Part shown: positions 63,341 through 64,000 of the stretch, piece after piece
Layout of the letters: every line of letters starts with the position of its first letter
Numbering within the stretch: position 1 is the first letter of the stretch
Assembly: GCF_000013865.1 (NCBI RefSeq)
Contig: NC_007948.1
Coordinates: forward strand, 4,765,001-4,829,000
Length of the DNA: 64,000 bases
Direction: 5' to 3'
From: Polaromonas sp. JS666
GTDB lineage: Bacteria > Pseudomonadota > Gammaproteobacteria > Burkholderiales > Burkholderiaceae_C
Notes under the pieces: generated by a model
Told to the model about the DNA's origin: nothing
What the model saw: only the letters and a program-made list of their open reading frames with translations
Database searches by the model: none
Position numbers and translations under genes: made by a program

Positions 63341-64000
63341 ATGACTTCCCAACCCCTGAAAATCGGTTTTATCGGCCTCGGCATCATGGGCGCGCCCATG
63401 GCGGGCCACCTGATCAACGCAGGCCACCAGCTGTTTGTATTCTCGCAGGCCAAACTGCCCGCCAGCATTGCCAACAGCAACGCCACCCAGTGCCTGAACG
63501 CCCGCGGTGTGGCCGAACGCGCCGACGTCATCATCGTCATGGTGCCCGACACACCCGATGTGGAAGCCGTGCTGTTCGGCGAGACCGGCGTGGCCAGCGG
63601 GCTCGCCATGCCGCCTCACGCATCGGACGCTCCCCGCAAGACGGTGGTGGACATGAGCTCCATCTCGCCGATCGCCACCAAAACCTTTGCGCAAAAGATC
63701 AACGCGCTGGGCTGCGATTACCTCGATGCGCCGGTCTCGGGCGGGGAGGTCGGCGCCAAAAATGCCACGCTCTCCATCATGGTGGGGGGTGACGAGGCGG
63801 TCTTCGGGCGCATCAAGCCGCTGTTTGACCTCATGGGCAAGAACATCACGCTGGTGGGCGGCAACGGCGATGGCCAGACCGCAAAAGTCGCCAACCAGAT
63901 CATCGTCGCGCTCAACATCGAGGCCGTGGCCGAAGCGTTGCTGTTTGCCGCCCGTGCCGGTGCCGACCCGGCGCGTGTGCGCCAGGCGTTGATGGGAGGT
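63341..64000 (+). CDS. glxR: Tartronate semialdehyde reductase, 3' end outside window
   Basis: 220 residues are visible; the gene continues past the window (family length about 290-300). Beta-hydroxyacid dehydrogenase: NAD fold IGFIGLGIMGAPMAGHLINA, substrate loop DAPVSGGEVGAKNATLSIMV, and the catalytic Lys in GDGQTAKVANQIIVALNIEA. It reduces tartronate semialdehyde to glycerate. Third gene of the gcl operon, 40 bases after hyi. Confidence 0.95.
   Translation, partial: MTSQPLKIGFIGLGIMGAPMAGHLINAGHQLFVFSQAKLPASIANSNATQCLNARGVAERADVIIVMVPDTPDVEAVLFGETGVASGLAMPPHASDAPRKTVVDMSSISPIATKTFAQKINALGCDYLDAPVSGGEVGAKNATLSIMVGGDEAVFGRIKPLFDLMGKNITLVGGNGDGQTAKVANQIIVALNIEAVAEALLFAARAGADPARVRQALMGG

Overview
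The window is GC-rich DNA from a betaproteobacterium. The gene content suggests Comamonadaceae (Burkholderiales), most likely a Polaromonas-like soil or water organism: many orphan Bug-type solute receptors, LysR- and IclR-controlled catabolic operons, a GshB/MnmA/FadD/Pnt housekeeping background, and short repeats of kinds I recall from that family. The genus is inferred from style; there is no rRNA in the window. I see no tRNA, CRISPR array, insertion sequence or phage gene.

Layout. 1-1900: 3' end of an Ig-like repeat protein and a collagen-like lipoprotein. 1907-6955: SMP-30 hydrolase, Bug receptor and a fused HMG-CoA-lyase-like/CoA-transferase, divergent from an IclR regulator. 7243-10236: haloacid dehalogenase and malate synthase G. 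10295-17125: an AcoR-type sigma-54 activator divergent from an aldehyde dehydrogenase / porin / Tat subunit / GMC oxidoreductase operon with a clear -24/-12 promoter and twin upstream dyads, followed by a malate synthase remnant. 17416-22852: two Bug systems (amidohydrolase plus LysR; LacI with two matching operators). 23162-29278: DUF1631 protein, Crp-like regulator, GIY-YIG-like protein, zinc peptidase, tautomerase. 29397-34244: IclR, then MBL-fold protein, FAD monooxygenase, DUF2783 and Bug. 34499-44027: MFS pump, amidotransferase, gshB, nucleosidase, fadD, pntB-pntAB-pntAA. 44307-47644: mmsA, LysR, Nudix. 47726-57988: two related lysR/bug divergons, one decayed, and a CoA-transferase / hydratase / CHB-CoA-lyase cluster with PcaB-like lyase and porin. 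58287-64000: mnmA, then LysR and gcl-hyi-glxR (glxR cut by the window end).

How it fits together. Most of the region is catabolism of small carboxylic acids. Glyoxylate is handled by malate synthase G on one side and by the glyoxylate carboligase route (gcl, hyi, glxR) on the other; the dehalogenase next to glcB could feed glycolate or glyoxylate from haloacetates. The cluster at 50.5-57 kb has the gene types of itaconate/mesaconate/citramalate breakdown to acetyl-CoA and pyruvate. The fused protein at 3.9-6.1 kb combines the two gene types known to process citramalate in Chloroflexus, so it may run the same chemistry in one chain. Six Bug receptor domains occur without any TctA/TctB membrane genes in the window.

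The strongest unusual points are two gene fusions (HMGL-CoA transferase; PrpF-Bug with no signal peptide), the decayed duplicate of a lysR/bug divergon that keeps its operator, a REP-like element translated inside a LysR gene, a malate synthase fragment, and several clean operator palindromes that pair regulators with operons.
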